Below are positions 6,429 to 6,695 of a stretch of 6,695 bases of DNA, one piece after another (the first letter of the stretch is position 1; the number at the start of each line of letters is the position of its first letter). A program made the position numbers and the translations under genes. The notes beneath the pieces were generated by a model. It did not search any database, was not told where the DNA came from, and worked only from the letters and a program-made list of their open reading frames with translations. Source of the stretch: Bacteroidetes bacterium UBA4009 (lineage in GTDB: Bacteria > Bacteroidota > Bacteroidia > NS11-12g > UBA9320); NCBI GenBank assembly GCA_002384205.1, contig DGBH01000176.1, forward strand, positions 13,690-20,384, read 5' to 3'.

Positions 6429-6695
6429 AATTTATCCCATTATACATATCAATTAGTGTTCTACCATTATATGGATTTGCCACGCTATTAACTAATCCAT
6501 CTCTAAACGTGTTATGTGGTATCTTTTCGTGGACAATAAATCTATCAATACCAACATATTTTCTCATAAAGTAATCTTTGTTAGATAAAAAATGTTCCCA
6601 AATATGATGCTGTTCACCAGCCGTCCAAGTAATTACAGAACTATTTATATGAACATTATATGCGTGTTTTGGCATATACTTACCATCCTTCCAAT
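6403..6695 (-). CDS. C-terminal part of a probable glycosyltransferase, cut by the window edge
   Basis: The frame is open from TAG (6403-6405) to the right edge. An internal ATG at 6675 gives a 90-residue protein, but upstream codons read WKDGKY without a stop, so the ATG is probably internal methionine and the real start lies outside the window. Visible elements are YNVHINSSVITW, GEQHHIWEHF, YVGIDRFIVHE, LVNSVANPYNG and IDMYNGINYEL. These resemble, from memory, the C-terminal half of glycosyltransferase-like proteins of marine phages, where N-S-S-V and a G-D/I-D-R-F segment line the donor site. The N-terminal half with the DxD motif is missing, so the assignment is tentative. An AAGGA 10 bases upstream of the internal ATG means a separate 90-residue protein cannot be strictly excluded. 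The end overlaps the downstream methyltransferase-like gene by 26 bases. Confidence 0.7.
   Translation of the reverse strand, partial: WKDGKYMPKHAYNVHINSSVITWTAGEQHHIWEHFLSNKDYFMRKYVGIDRFIVHEKIPHNTFRDGLVNSVANPYNGRTLIDMYNGINYELPRVSI

Noticed and set aside
6642..6649. TATAAATA on the minus strand, matching the T4-type late promoter core
   Set aside because: It lies inside the partial glycosyltransferase coding sequence (codons for HIN), over 200 bases from the next start. In a sequence this AT-rich about one such 8-mer is expected by chance in the window.

Overview
The window looks like one contig of a marine double-stranded DNA phage, most plausibly a T4-like myovirus of marine bacteria. This is inferred from style: AT-rich DNA, every convincing gene on the minus strand, almost no intergenic space, ATGA start/stop overlaps, and compact versions of host-type enzymes (glycosyltransferases, methyltransferases, a 2-oxoglutarate oxygenase, a desaturase, a radical SAM enzyme). 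No capsid, tail, polymerase or other hallmark gene is present, so a bacterial surface-polysaccharide island cannot be excluded. The first 13 bases match the Illumina adapter stem (GCTCTTCCGATCT), so the left edge is an assembly end and is not biological.

Transcription runs from high to low coordinates. In that order the genes are: the C-terminal part of a probable glycosyltransferase cut by the right edge (6403-6695); a 215-residue SAM-methyltransferase-like protein (5781-6428); a 576-residue protein made of two tandem GT-A-like glycosyltransferase domains (4054-5784); a class I SAM methyltransferase (3330-4067); a 150-residue 2OG-Fe(II) oxygenase (2881-3333); a 215-residue membrane fatty-acid desaturase (2241-2888); a 551-residue B12-binding/radical SAM protein (578-2233); and a conserved-type protein of unknown function (37-606) whose C-terminus may be lost to a frameshift beside the adapter.

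Neighbouring genes overlap by 4 to 29 bases or are separated by only 7, so the set is probably one translationally coupled transcription unit. Its promoter must lie beyond the right edge, because I see none inside. There is no convincing terminator, RNA gene, mobile element or CRISPR array.

The gene content suggests a modification cassette. Glycosyltransferases and methyltransferases could build or decorate a glycan. They are followed by three consecutive metalloenzymes of unrelated families that all act on unactivated C-H bonds. Whether these share a substrate (lipid, glycan or protein) cannot be told from sequence alone.
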